Positions 1 to 11,502 of a stretch of DNA of 64,000 nt are shown in pieces. Origin of the DNA: Hyperoodon ampullatus (Eukaryota; Chordata; Mammalia; Artiodactyla; Ziphiidae); contig OX457063.1 of NCBI GenBank assembly GCA_949752795.1, forward strand, positions 71,137,783 to 71,201,782, written 5' to 3'. A model generated the notes under the pieces. The model ran no database searches. It was not told where the DNA came from and saw only the letters and a program-made list of their open reading frames with translations. Position numbers and translations under genes: made by a program. Numbering within the stretch: position 1 is the first letter of the stretch; each line of letters starts with the position of its first letter.

Positions 1-194
1 TATGTAAATTGCTCTATATCACACATCTAGTACATTGCAGAGCAGAATTCAAACCCAGGCAGTGAGAACCAGTCTCTCTCTAAGTGAACTGGTGTGTTCT
101 TAATCTCCTTTAATCATATCTCCACATATTCAGATTTATTTTCCTTTGCTGAATAAACAAATATTTAAAAGATACAGAAGTCATTCATGTTGAA

Positions 195-230
<36 letters not shown>

Positions 231-672
231 TAGGTTTACATTTTGTTAGCCTAAATAATGAAGAACTATGTGTACTTAGTATTTCTTCTGTTTGAAACAT
301 GGTCCACAATATAATCTCAGGTATTGCTTTAGTTTATAAAATGTAATAACCAATTCACACTAGTCTTCCTGGGCCATATTAGTTTTTTTTTCCCCCTAAT
401 AACTCACAATCCAAAAACATAATTAGATTTACTTATTGGCTTTGCAGACAAGGCTGACAAAATATAGACTAGGAAAATGCACTCAAATATTTAAAATTGT
501 TAATGATGTTCTTTGTTAATGAAAACAGGTAATGCTCTGGAGCCAAATTTTGTATACAATTATTTCTCCCCCCACCCCACCCCCTCTCTCAACACTTTCA
601 GTAAGTGTTAAGTAGTAATTCTAAGTCATGAAAGCAAATAGAGGCATACTTCTTAAATAGAGATATACTTCT
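1..672. other. Unique intronic sequence
   Basis: AT-rich GALNT13 intron upstream of the first visible exon. It holds the CA microsatellite below. I see no coding potential and no recognisable mobile element. Confidence 0.6.
197..228. repeat. (CA)n microsatellite
   Basis: Sixteen uninterrupted AC dinucleotides in the intron; likely length-polymorphic. Confidence 0.95.
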
Positions 673-1419
673 CTCTTTTTTTAAAGTTTTATTGGAGTAT
701 AGATGACTTACAATGTTGTGTTAGTTTCAGGTGTACAGCAAAGTGAATCAGTTATATATATATATATATATATATATGTACTCTATTTTTTTTTTTTAGA
801 TTCTTTTCCCACGTATGCCATTACAGAGTACTGAGTAGAGTTCCCTGTGCTATACAGCAGGTTCTTATTAGTTATCTATTTTGTATATAGTAGTGTATAT
901 ATGTCAATCCCAATCTCCCAGTTTATCCCTCCCCCTCATCCCCTGGTAACCATAAGTTTGTTTTCTATATCTGTGACTCTACTTCTGTTTTATAAATAAG
1001 TTAATTTGTACCCTTTTTTTTAGATTCCACATATAAGCAGTATCATATGATATCTGTTTTTCTGTGTCTTACTTCACTTAGTATGACAATCTCTTGGTCC
1101 AACCATGTTGCTGCAAATGGCATTTTCATTCTTTTTTATGGCTGAATAATATTCCACTGTATATATGTACCATATCTTCTTTATCCATTCCTCTGTTGTT
1201 GGACATTTAGGTTGCTTCCATGTCCTGTCTATTGTGCTGCAATGAACATTGGGGTGCATGTATCTTTTCGAATTATGGTTTTCTCTGGGTATATGCCCAG
1301 GAGTGGGATTGCTGGATCATACAGTAGTTCTATTTTTAGTTTTTTAAGGAACCTCCATACTGTTCTCCATAGTATCTATACCAATTTACATTTCCACCAA
1401 CAGTGTAGGAGGGTTCCCA
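673..1419 (-). mobile_element. 5'-truncated L1, 3' end only
   Basis: Reverse-complement L1 3' UTR and the end of ORF2. The T-rich start (675-682) is the poly(A) tail, followed by the typical TTATTGGAGTATAG and TTTCAGGTGTACAGCAAAGT segments. Bases 1074-1259 on the minus strand translate to the ORF2 C-terminal signature ([25 protein letters not shown]). Imperfect 12-bp target-site duplications flank it: AGATATACTTCT at 661-672 and AGACATACTTCT at 1420-1431. A (TA)n run at about 753-777 lies inside the 3' UTR. Confidence 0.9.
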
Positions 1420-1431
1420 AGACATACTTCT

Positions 1432-3117
1432 TACACACACATATATGGGAGAAAGTGAGAGAGAGAGAATGAGACGGAATGAAAAAGAGGGAAGAGAGAG
1501 CATGTGCCAGAGATTAGCACAACTAATATTTAAAGAATAACTATTGGCACCAGGTACTGTTCTAGGAACTGAACATAAATACACCCATCAATGAATATAT
1601 GTGTTTGTATTTACTACCATTGTCTCGGTTTAATTAAAATCTTGCAGTGGAAACTTGCTAATGAAAAAATTTGAAAAGCATATAGAATTTTTCCCCCAAC
1701 AAAGGTTTTTCTCTAACAGGATCAATTTATGTCCTGTGAAGGACTAATTTTTTTGCTTAGACATAGAAAATACAATAAAGTTTTACATAAATACAATACA
1801 TAAACATAATACAACACATAAATACAATAAACAATACAATACATAAATACAATAAACGTTTCTCAAAACGTTTTCAATGGAGTATTATTGTCACAAAAAT
1901 TTTCAGAAAGGACAGTTAAATTTGGGAAATATTACTTTCGATATTCAAAATGCACTGTAACAAAGTAAAGGTTATGAGAAGTCTTGTAGTAAAGATACTT
2001 ATTTGACTTTAACTCATTGTTTCTATTATGACCAGCTAATAAATGTTTAAATACTATATTTCATCTAATTTAAGCTGTCACCAATTTAAAGATCACCATT
2101 TTCTTATTTGCTGCTAAGAAAAAGTCTCCACTTTAAGTATACTGTATCACTTCCTTTTCACTTAAAATTATTTTGTCCCTATTACGGGAACTCTTTCAGA
2201 CATAAACTATTCAGATAGCTTTTTGATCATATGTCATTCTTGTACTATATAGAATTTGTTTTAAATAAGCAAAATAAATTGGTCAAGCAACTTCTTCATA
2301 TTTGGAGGCTGACCCTTTTGAATCACTTTTCAATGCAGATTTACTGGTGTGTATGTGTTTTCCATCCACTGTCATTCTCAGTACCATCAAGATGATTGAT
2401 AATGTGGGCTTTCTTAAAACATTGTTATTCCTGGGATTTTCTTTAAAGTCCCTAAAACCATTCACGAAATTTTCATCTTAGCACTTTCTTGATCTTACCA
2501 GAAGTGTCAAAGGACAGTTTTTCAGACAATAATCAGGATGTATTTAAATTCCTATTGATTTAAATTTACATTAATTAATTACTGAAACTGCAATTGGCTT
2601 GTTATTCTACGAAGAGGAAAACAAGTTTGCACATGTTCAAGCAGCATCAGTTACAATACAATGCGTTCTCCACTCGAGCAATTGTAAGATGCCATTGATT
2701 ATAAAATATATCACTACTTCAGAGAAGATATAATAATATGTGTCACAAAACTGAAGAAACAGTTATCTCCAGCATCCTGCAGAACGAGGAATGGATAGTA
2801 CAAAATTCGTGAAGCATTTTATGGAAATATTTTGGTTGATCATTCAATTGCACACTGGAACTTTCTGGCTTGTATTTAATTGTCAAATCAATAGAAAAAC
2901 TCCCAATTATGTCATTACTGATCATTTATTTCTATGAATTGAAGTTTGTCCTGGATCTTGGATCACATTGATCTGTTAGGACTGGGAGAATTTGCCAAGT
3001 GGATCCTATCCTTCAAGGAATGATAATTACCATGTCGTGTACCACCATCCAGGGAAAGATATCTCTGTACAGGTTTTTCAAAGTTTCTCCAGTTTTTCGA
3101 TGTTATTCTAGTAGAAT
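1432..3117. other. Unique intronic sequence with an AT-rich minisatellite-like patch
   Basis: No gene seen. A purine-rich (GA)n patch follows the L1 at about 1450-1500. At 1784-1857 a unit close to ACATAAATACAATA recurs several times in slightly altered form. Short open frames on the minus strand (2283-2465, 2743-2925) show no recognisable protein. Confidence 0.5.
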
Positions 3118-3310
3118 GGGCAAGAGCTTGGACTGTGATAAATGGATGTGAATGACTTCTAATCCTCCTCTTGATATTTTCTAAGTAAGCTTGAGCATGT
3201 TATTTAAACTTTTAAAGTCTCAATTCTTTCATCCTTAAAAAAAAATAATAGGGATACTACAGAGATTTAATGAGAAAGTATGTATGAGAGTATCTATAGT
3301 GGACTTTAGG
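3118..3310 (+). repeat. MIR-like SINE remnant
   Basis: Order and spacing match MIR: GCAAGAGCTTGGACT, then a degraded TAAGCTTGAGCATGTTATTTA core, TCTCAATTCTTTCATC, then GAGATTTAATGAGAAAGTA. Divergent, as expected for an old mammalian element. Confidence 0.6.
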
Positions 3311-3332
3311 AAAAAACATGAAGTGAAAAAAT

Positions 3333-4070
3333 TTAAGAATTACTTTACATTTAAAGTAATTACTGATAGGTATGCACATACTGCCATTTTGTTAATTGTT
3401 TTCTGGTTATTTTTGTAGTTTTTGTTCCTTTCTTCTTTTGCTCTCTTCCCTTGCAATTTGATGACTATGTTTAGTGTTATGTTTGAATTTCTTTCTGTTT
3501 TGGGTGTGTATCTATTCTAGGTTTTGGATTTGTGGTTAGTATGAAGTTCATATATAACAGCCTTCATATATAAATAGTTTAAGTTGATGATCTCTTAAGT
3601 TTTAATGCATTTTAAGAACCTGCATTTTTACTCCCCCTTCATGTTTGTTATTGACATATTTTACATTTTTTTGTTTCATGTATCCTTTAATTACTTATTG
3701 TGGATATAGATATTACTACTTTTGTCTTTTAACCTTCCTACTAGTTTTATAAGTGGTTGATTTACTTTTACTGTGTGCTTGCCTTTACCAATGAGATTTT
3801 TCCTTTTGTAATTTTCATATTTCTAGTTCCGGTATTCTCTTTAGCTTTTCCTTGTCTGTAAAACTCTTTATCTCTCCTTCAAGTCGAATGATAGCCTTTC
3901 CAGGTAGAATATTCTTTATTGCAGGTGTTTTCCTTTCATCACTTTGGATATAGTTTGGATATAGTGTGCCACTCCCTTCTGGCCTGCAATGTTTCTGCTA
4001 AAGTCAACTGATAGCCTTTATGGGAGTTTCCTTTAAAAATGTAACTAGTTGCTTTTCTCATGCTGCTTTT
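3333..4070 (-). mobile_element. Old L1 (L1M-like), downstream part, split by a younger L1
   Basis: Decayed minus-strand L1 covering the start of ORF2, the inter-ORF region and the end of ORF1. Motifs such as CTGATAGGTATG, TTTAACCTTCCTACTAG and CCACTCCCTTCTGGCCTGCA are standard in this part of mammalian L1. The sequence breaks off at the TSD 4056-4070 and resumes at 11526, where the same old ORF1 continues. Confidence 0.85.
4056..4070. repeat. Target-site duplication, left copy
   Basis: TCTCATGCTGCTTTT, identical to 11526-11540; brackets the full-length L1. Confidence 0.9.
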
Positions 4071-4412
4071 TTTTTTTTTTTAATTTTTTAAAATAGATAT
4101 TTATTGGAGTATAGTTGATTCACAATACTGTGTTAGTTTCTGTTGTACAACAAAGTGAATCAGCCATATCTATACATATATCCCCATATCCCCTCCCTCT
4201 TTTATTTTATTTTATTTTATTTTATTTTATTTATTTATTTATTTTTTTAAATTAGTTTCTGCTTTATAACAAAGTGAATCAGTCATACATACACATCTGT
4301 TCCCACATCCCTTCCCTCATGCATCTCCCTCCCTCCCACCCTCCCCATCCCACCCCTCCAGGCGGTCACAAAGCACCTAGCTGATCTCCCTGTGCTCTGC
4401 GGCTGCTTCCCA
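4071..4412 (-). other. L1 3' UTR with doubled 3' end and A-rich tails
   Basis: Read in the L1 sense, one 3' UTR stops after a CTTTGTTATAAAGCAGAAAC segment and runs into a (TAAAA)n/(TAAA)n tract (4200-4250). A second, different L1 3' terminus follows (4083-4199: CTTTGTTGTACAACAGAAAC through TATACTCCAATAAATATC), then a terminal poly(A). Both lie inside the TSD. The second end has its own AATAAA signal. Confidence 0.8.
4200..4250. repeat. (TTTTA)n/(TTTA)n simple repeat
   Basis: Pentamer repeats grading into tetramers; in L1 orientation this is an expanded internal A-rich tail. Confidence 0.9.
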
Positions 4413-7400
4413 CTATCTATCTACCTTACGTTTGGTAGTGTATATATGTCCATGCCTCTCTTTCCCTTTGTCACAGCTTACCCTTCCCCCTCCCCATATC
4501 CTCAAGTCCATTCTCAAGTAGGTCTGTGTCTTTATTCCCGTTTTACCCCTAGGTTCTTCATGACATTTTTTTTTTTTTTTAATTCCATATGTATGTGTTA
4601 GCATACGGTATTTGTCTTTCTCTTTCTGACTTACTTCACTCTGTATGACAGACTCTAGGTCTATCCACCTCATTACAAATAGCTCAGTTTCGTTTCTTTT
4701 TATGGCTGAGTAATATTCCATTGTATATATGTGCCACATCTTCTTTATCCATTCATCCGATGATGGACACTTAGGTTGTTTCCAGCTCCGGGCTATTGTG
4801 AATAGAGCTGCAATGAACATTTTGGTACATGTCTCTTTTTGAATTATGGTTTTCTCAGGGTATATGCCTAGTAGTGGGATTGCTGGGTCATATGGTAGTT
4901 CTATTTTTAGTTTTTTAAGGAACCTCCATACTGTTCTCCATAGTGGCTGTACCAATTCACATTCCCACCAGCAGTGCAAGAGTGTTCCCTTTTCTTCACA
5001 CCCTCTCCAGCATTTATTGTTTCTAGATTTCTTGATGATGGCCATTCTGACTGGTGTGAGATGATATCTCATTGTACTTTTGATTTGCATTTCTCTAATG
5101 ATTAATGATGTTGAGCATTCTTTCATGTGTTTGTTGGCAGTCTGTATATCTTCTTTGGAGAAATGCCTATTTAAGTCTTCTGCCCATTTTTGGATTGGGT
5201 TGTTTGTTTTTTTGCTATTGAGCTGCATGAGCTGTTTATAAATTTTGGAGATTAATCCTTTGTCAGTTGCTTCATTTGCAAATATTTTCTCCCATTCTGA
5301 GGGTTGTCTTTTGGTCTTGTTTATGGTTTCCTTTGCTGTGCAAAAGCTTTGAAGTTTCATTAGGTCCCATTTGTTTATCTTTGTTTTTATTTCCATTTCT
5401 CTAGGAGGTGGGTCCAAAAGGATCTTGCTGTGATTTATGTCATAGAGTGTTCTACCCATGTTTTCCTCTAAGAGTTTGATAGTTTCTGGCCTTACATTTA
5501 GGTCTTTAATCCATTTTGAGCTTATTTTTGTGTGTGGTGTTAGGGAATGATCTAATCTCATACTTTTACATGTCCCTGTCCAGTTTTCCCAGCACCACTT
5601 ATTGAAGAGGCTGTCCTTTCTCCACTGTACATTCCTGCCTCCTTTATCAAAGATAAGTTGGCCATATGTGCGTGGGTTTATCTCTGGGCTTTCTATCCTG
5701 ATCCACTGATCTATCTTTCTGTTTTTATGCCAGTACCACACTGTCTTAATTACTGTAGCTTTGTAGTATAGTCTGAAGTCAGGGAGCCTGATTCCTCCAG
5801 CTCCGTTTTTCGTTCTCAAGATTGCTTTGGCTATTCGGGGTCTTTTGTTTTTCCAAACAAATTTTGAAATTTTTTGTTCTAGTTCTGTGAAAAATGCCAG
5901 TGGTAGTTTGATAGGGATTGCATTGAATCTGTAGATTGCTTTGGGTAGTAGAGTCATTTTCACAATATTGATTCTTCCAATCCAGGAGCATGGTATATCT
6001 CTCCATCTATTTATATCATCTTTAATTTCTTTCATCAGTCTCTTATAATTTTCTGCATACAGGTCTTTTGTCTCCTTAGGTAGGTTTATTCCTAGATATT
6101 TTATTCTTTTTGTTGCAATGGTAAATGGGAGTGTTTTCTTGATTTCACTTTCAGATTTTTCATCATTAGTGTACAGGAATGCCAGAGATTTCTGTGCATT
6201 AATTTTGTATCCTGCTACTTTACCAAATTCATTGATTAGCTCTAGTAGTTTCCTGGTAGCATCTTTAGGATTCTCTATGTATAGTATCATGTCATCTGCA
6301 AACAGTGACAGCTTTACTTCTTCTTTTCCAATTTGGATTCCTTTTATTTCCTTTTCTTCTCTGATTGCTGTGGCTAAAACTTCCAAAACTATGTTGAATA
6401 AGAGTGGTGAGAGTGGGCAGCCTTGTCTTGTTCCTGATCTTAGTGGAAATGGTTTCAGTTTTTCACCATTGAGGACAATGTTGGCTGTGGGTTTGTCATA
6501 TATGGCCTTTATTATGTTGAGGAAAGTTCCCTCTATGCCTACTTTCTGCAGGGTTTTTATCATAAATGGGTGTTGAATTTTGTCGAAAGCTTTCTCTGCA
6601 TCTATTGAGATGATCATATGGTTTTTCTCCTTCAACTTGTTAATATGGTGTATCACATTGATTGATTTGCGTATATTGAAGAATCCTTGCATTCCTGGAA
6701 TAAACCCCACTTGATCATGGTGTATGACCCTTTTAATGTGCTGTTGCATTCTGTTTGCTAGTATTTTGTTGAGGATTTTTGCATCTATGTTCATCAGTGA
6801 TATTGGCCTGTAGTTTTCTTTCTTTGTGACATCCTTACCTGGTTTTGGTATCAAGGTGATGGTGGCCTCGTAGAATGAGTTTGGGAGTGTTCCTTCCTCT
6901 GATATTGTTTGGAAGAGTTTGAGAAGGATGGGTGTTAGCTCTTCTCTAAATGTTTGATAGAATTCGCCTGTGAAGCCATCTGGTCCTGGGCTTTTGTTTG
7001 TTGGAAGATTTTTAATCACAGTTTCAATTTCAGTGCTTGTGATTGGTCTATTCATATTTTCTATTTCTTCCTGATTCAGTCTTGGCAGGTTGTGCATTTC
7101 TAAGAATTTGTCCATTTCTTCCAGGTTGTCCATTTTATTGGCATAGAGTTGCTTATAGTAATCTCTCATGATCTTTTCTATTTCTGCAGTGTCAGTTGTT
7201 ACTTCTCCTTTTTCATTTCTAATTCTACTGATTTGAGTCTTCTCCCTTCTTTTCTTGATGAGTCTGGCTAATGGTTTGTCAATTTTGTTTATCTTCTCAA
7301 AGAACCAGCTTTTAGTTTGGTTGATCTTTGCTATCGTTTCCTTCATTTCTTTTTCATTTATTTCTGATCTGATCTTTATGATTTCCTTCCTTCTGCTAAC

Positions 7401-8396
7401 TTTGGGGGTTTTTTGTTCTTCTTTCTCTAATTGCTTTAGGTGCAGGGTCAGGTTGTTTACTCGAAATGTTTCCTGTTTCTTAAGGTGGGATTGCATTGCT
7501 ATAAACTTCCCCCTTAGAACTGCTTTGGCTGCATCCCATAGGTTTTGGGTCGTCGTGTCTCCATTGTCATTTGTTTCTAGGTATTTCTTAATTTCCTCTT
7601 TGATTTCTTCAGTGATCACTTCGTTATTGAGTAGTGTATTGTTTAGCCTCCATGTGTTTGTATTTTTTACAGATCTTTTCCTGTAATTGATGTCTAGTCT
7701 CATAGCATTGTGGTCGGAAAAGATACTTGATACAATTTCAATTTTCTTAAATTTACCAAGGCTTGATTTGTGACCCAAGATATGATCTATCCTGGAGAAT
7801 GTTCCATGAGCACTTGAGAAAAATGTGTATTCTGTTGTTTTTGGATGGAATGTCCTATAAATATCAATTAAGTCCATCTTGTTTAATGTATCATTTAAAG
7901 CTTGTGTTTCCTTATTTATTTTCATTTTGGATGATCTGTCCATTGGTGAAAGTGGGGTGTTAAAGTCCCCTACTATGATTGTGTTACTGTCGATTTCCCC
8001 TTTTATGGCTGTTAGTATTTGCCTTATTTATTGAGGTGCTCCTATGTTGGGTGCATAAATATTTACAATTGTTATATCTTCTTCTTGGATCGATCCCTTT
8101 ATCGTTATGTAGTGTCCTTCTTTGTCTCTTCTAATAGTCTTTATTTTAAAGTCTATTTTGTCTGATATAAGAATTGCTACTCCAGCTTTCTTTTGATTTC
8201 CATTTGCATGGAATATCTTTTTCCATCCCCTTACTTTCAATCTGTATGTGTCTCTAGGTCTGAAGTGGGTCTCTTGTAGACAGCATATATATGGGTCTTG
8301 TTTTTGTATCCATTCAGCCACTCTGTGTCTTTTGGTGGGAGCATTGAGTCCATTTACATTTAAGGTAATTATTGATATGTATGTTCCTATTCCCAT
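4413..8396 (-). pseudogene. L1 ORF2 (endonuclease-reverse transcriptase), one premature stop
   Basis: L1 ORF2p nicks target DNA and reverse-transcribes its own RNA at the nick. The frame opens with ATG at 8394-8396 (MGIGTYISIITLNVNGLNAP) and stays open except for one TAA at 8028-8030, after APNIGAPQ. Related copies have a Tyr codon there (see 32069-35818). The frame then resumes to 4413. Endonuclease motifs seen are [21 protein letters not shown] (just past the stop) and FSDHNAM. The RT domain has [18 protein letters not shown] and the catalytic FADDMILY. The C-terminal Cys motif is [18 protein letters not shown] (CX3CX7HX4C). Past [10 protein letters not shown] the frame runs through a 15-A tract into the 3' UTR, adding a non-canonical tail of about 50 residues. 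Without the nonsense codon the total is about 1,327 codons, a little longer than the family's usual near 1,275. The stop lies within the endonuclease, so it should abolish full-length protein. Confidence 0.95.
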
Positions 8397-8454
8397 TTCC
8401 TTAATTGCTTTGGGTTCGTTATTGTAGGTATAGTCCTTCTGTTGTGTTTCTTGC

Positions 8455-9369
8455 CTAGAGAAGTTCCTTTAGCATTTGTTGTAAAGCTGGTTTGGTGGTG
8501 CTGAACTCTCTCAGCTTTTGCTTGTCTGTAAAGGTTTTAATTTCTCCATCAAATCTGAATGAGATCCTTGCTGGGTAGAGTAATCTTGGTTGCAGGTTTC
8601 TCTCCTTCATCACTTTAATTATGTCCTGCCACTCCCTTCTGCCTTGTAGAGTTTCTGCTGAGAGATCAGCTGTTAACCTGATGGGGATTCCCTTGTGTGT
8701 TATTTGTTGTTTTTCCCTTGCTGCTTTTAATATGATTTCTTTGTGTTTAATTTTTGACAGTTTGATTAATATGTGTCTTGGCGTATTTCTCCTTGGATTT
8801 ATTCTGTATGGGACTCTCTGTGCCTCCTGGACTTGATTAACTATTTCCTTTCCCATATTAGGGAAGTTTTCAACTATAATCTCTTCAAATATTTTCTCAG
8901 TCCCTTTCTTTTTCTCTTCTTCTTCTGGAACCCCTATAATTCGAATGTTGGTGCGTTTAATGTTGTCCCAGAGGTCTCTGAGAGTGTCCTCTGTTCTTTT
9001 CATTCTTTTTTCTTTATTTTGCTCTGCATCAGTTATTTCCACTATTTTATCTTCCACCTCACTTATCCGTTCTTCTGCCTCAGTTATTCTGCTATTGATC
9101 CCATCTAGAGTATTTTTCATTTCATTTATTGTGTTTTTAATCGATGCTTGATTCATCTTTAGTTCTTCTAGGTCCTTGTTAACTGTTTCATGCATATTGT
9201 CTATTCTATTTCCAAGATTTTGGATCTGGGAAATAGAATCTTGGATCAGCTTTACTATCATTATTCTGAATTCTTTTTCAGGTAGACTGCCTATTACCTC
9301 TTCATTTGTTAGGTCTGGTAGGTTTTTATCTTGCTCCTTCACCTGCTGTGTGTTTTTCTGCTTTCTCAT
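8455..9369 (-). CDS. L1 ORF1p, RNA-binding chaperone, intact
   Basis: 304-residue L1 ORF1 protein with no stop or frameshift; it starts at ATG 9367-9369 and ends 58 nt before ORF2. ORF1p trimerises, coats L1 RNA and acts as a nucleic-acid chaperone in the cytoplasmic RNP. Roughly residues 35-130 form a charged heptad-rich coiled coil (ITEAEERISEVEDKIVEI). An RRM-like domain follows (about 130-225: RIIGVPEEEE, HILIKLSKIKHKEIILKAAR). The C-terminal domain has the conserved RNLQPRLLYPARISFRFDGE and ends KPALQQMLKELL. Size and architecture are normal for mammalian L1. It is mobile-element coding, not a host gene, and may still be translatable. Confidence 0.93.
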   Translation of the reverse strand: MRKQKNTQQVKEQDKNLPDLTNEEVIGSLPEKEFRIMIVKLIQDSISQIQNLGNRIDNMHETVNKDLEELKMNQASIKNTINEMKNTLDGINSRITEAEERISEVEDKIVEITDAEQNKEKRMKRTEDTLRDLWDNIKRTNIRIIGVPEEEEKKKGTEKIFEEIIVENFPNMGKEIVNQVQEAQRVPYRINPRRNTPRHILIKLSKIKHKEIILKAAREKQQITHKGIPIRLTADLSAETLQGRREWQDIIKVMKERNLQPRLLYPARISFRFDGEIKTFTDKQKLREFSTTKPALQQMLKELL

Positions 9370-9881
9370 TTTGCTTATGTTACTGTGTTTGGGGTCTCCT
9401 TTTTGTAGGCTGCAGATTCGTAGTTCCCGTTGTTTTTGGTGTCTGTCCCCCGTGGCTAAGGTTGTTTCAGTAGGTTGTGTAGGCTTCCTGGTGGGGGGGG
9501 ACTAATGCCTGTGTTCTGGTGGTTGAGGCTCGATCTTGTCTTTCTGGTGGACAGGTCCACGTCTGGTGGTGTGTTTTGGGGTGCCTGTGGCCTTATTATG
9601 TTTTTAGGTAGCCTCTCTGCTAATGGGTGGGGTTGTGTTCCTGCCTTGCTAGTTGCTTGGCATAGGGTGACCAGCACTGTAGCTTGCTGGTCGTTGACTG
9701 AAGCTGGGTGCTGGTGTTGAGATGGAGATCCCTGGGAGATTTTCGCTGCTTGATATTATGTGGAGCTGGGAGGTCTCTTGTGGACCCGTGTCCTGAAGTT
9801 GGCTCTCCCACTTCAGAGGCACAGCACTAACTCCTGGCTGCAGCACCAAGAGCCTTTCATCCACCCGGCTCAGAATAACAG

Positions 9882-10261
9882 TGAGAAAAAGTAGAAAGAA
9901 AGAATTAGTAGAAGAAAGAAAGAGAGATTGAAAGAAAGGAAGAAGGGAAGAAAGGAAGGAAGGAAGGAAGAAAGAAAGAAAGGAGGGAGGGAGGGAGGAA
10001 GGATGGAAAGAAAGAAGGAAAGAAAGGAGGGAGGGAGGGAGGAATGAAAGCAAAAGGAAGAGTGAATGGAAGAAGGGAGGGAGGGAGGGAGGAAGGAAAG
10101 AAAGAACGAAAGACAGGAGGGCGGGAGGGAGGGAGGAAGGAAAGAAAAAGAAAGTGGAAAGAAGAAGGGTGGGAGGGAGGGAGGGATGGAGGAAAGGAAA
10201 AGAAAGAAGGAAAGGAGGAGCGGAGGGAGGAAGGGAAGGGAGGAAAAAAAGAAAGAGCAGG
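9882..10261. repeat. Purine-rich (GGAA/GAAA/GGGA)n microsatellite in L1 5' UTR
   Basis: About 380 nt of almost pure purine on the + strand built from GGAA, GAAA and GGGA units in blocks (for example GGAAGGAAGGAAGG near 9954, GGGAGGGAGGGAGG near 10028 and 10079). The long open frames across it (10044-10274 and its complement) are composition artefacts. Confidence 0.95.
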
Positions 10262-10430
10262 TAAAGTAAAATAGAATAAAGTATGAAATATAGTAGCGTT
10301 ATTAAAATTAAAAAGTAATTATTGAAAAAAACACGGACCGATAGAACCCTGGGACATATGGTGGAAGCAAAGCTATACAGAGAGAATCTTACACAGAAGA
10401 TTACACATACACATTCACAAAAAGAGAGCA

Positions 10431-10645
10431 GGGGGAAAAATCAAAAATCTTGCTCTCCAAGTCCACCTCCTCAATTTGGGATAATTCGTTGTAAAAAGAG
10501 GAAAAGGGCGAAAAGTCTGAAATCTTGCTAAGTCCACCTCCTTAATTTGAGATAATTCGTTGTAAAAAGAGGAAAAAAGGGGGGAAAGTCTTAAATCTTG
10601 TCCTCAAAGTCCACTTCCTCAATTTGGGATGATTCACTGTCCATT
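10431..10645. repeat. Tandem array of about 72-bp units in L1 5' UTR
   Basis: Three head-to-tail copies: 10431-10505, 10506-10578 and 10579-10645. Each has a G-run and A-rich start, then AATCTTG, then AGTCCACCTCCTCAATTTGG with small changes. The first two continue into GATAATTCGTTGTAAAAAGA; the third diverges after GGGATGATTCACTGT. Confidence 0.9.
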
Positions 10646-11360
10646 CATGCACTCCACAGACGCAGGGCACATCAAGTGGACCGTGGAGCTTTAATCCGCT
10701 GCCTCCGAGGCTGCACAGAGAGATTTCCCTGTCTCTGCTCTCACAGCTCCCGGGTCTCAGCCTTGGACCTGGCCCCGCCTCTGCGCGTAGGTCGCCGGAG
10801 GGCGTCCGTTCTTCGCTCAGACAGGACGGGTTTAAAGGAGCCGCTGATTCGGGGGCTCTGGCTCACTCAGGCAGAGGGGAGGGAGGGGAATGCCCTCTCC
10901 TCGCGCACCAGGCAACAAAAGGGAAAAAAGTCTCTTGCCTCTCCGGTAGCTCCAGACCCTTTCCCCGGACTCCCTCCGGGCTAGCACTAACCCCTTCAGG
11001 GTCTCTTCCTGCCGCCAGCCCCAGACCTCTCCCTGCGCTCCGACTGAAAGCCGATACCCGAGCCTCAGCTCCCAGCCCCGCCCGCCCTGGCGGCCGAGCA
11101 GACAAGCCTCTCGGGCTGGTGTGTGCCTGAGGGCACCGATCCTCTGTGCCAAAATCTCTCCGCTTTGCCCTCCGCACCCCTGTTGCTGTGCTCTCCTCCG
11201 CTACTCCGAAGCTTTCCCCCTCCGCCACCTGCAGTCTCCGCCCTCGAAGGGGCTTGTAGTGTGTAGAAACCTTCCCTCCTTCACGGCTCCCTCCCACTGG
11301 TGCAGGTCCCGTCCATATCCTATTGTCTCTGTTTATTCTTTTTTTCTTTTGACCTACCCA

Positions 11361-11367
11361 GGTATGT
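11361..11367 (+). other. Candidate antisense splice donor in L1 5' UTR
   Basis: On the + strand, antisense to the L1 and sense to GALNT13, CCAG|GTATGTGG forms a near-consensus 5' splice site between 11361 and 11362. A stop-free frame covers 10950-11420 and is cut by this donor in phase 1, the phase at which the exon at 19517 begins. The frame has no ATG. Use of the site is not shown by sequence. Confidence 0.4.
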
Positions 11368-11502
11368 GGGGAGTTTCTTGCCTTTTGGGGGGTCTGAGGT
11401 CTTCTGTCAGCGTTCAGTAGGTGTTCTGTTGGAGTTGTTCCACGTGTAGATGAATTTCTGATGTATCTGTGGGGAGGAAGGTGATCTCCGCGTCTTACTC
11501 TT

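Noticed and set aside
6118..6576. 152-aa plus-strand frame
   Set aside because: Antisense shadow of L1 ORF2, as are the frames at 7255-7686, 8773-9108 and 9176-9505.
10044..10274. Lys/Arg/Glu/Gly-rich frames and their complement
   Set aside because: Translation of a purine microsatellite; open in several frames at once.
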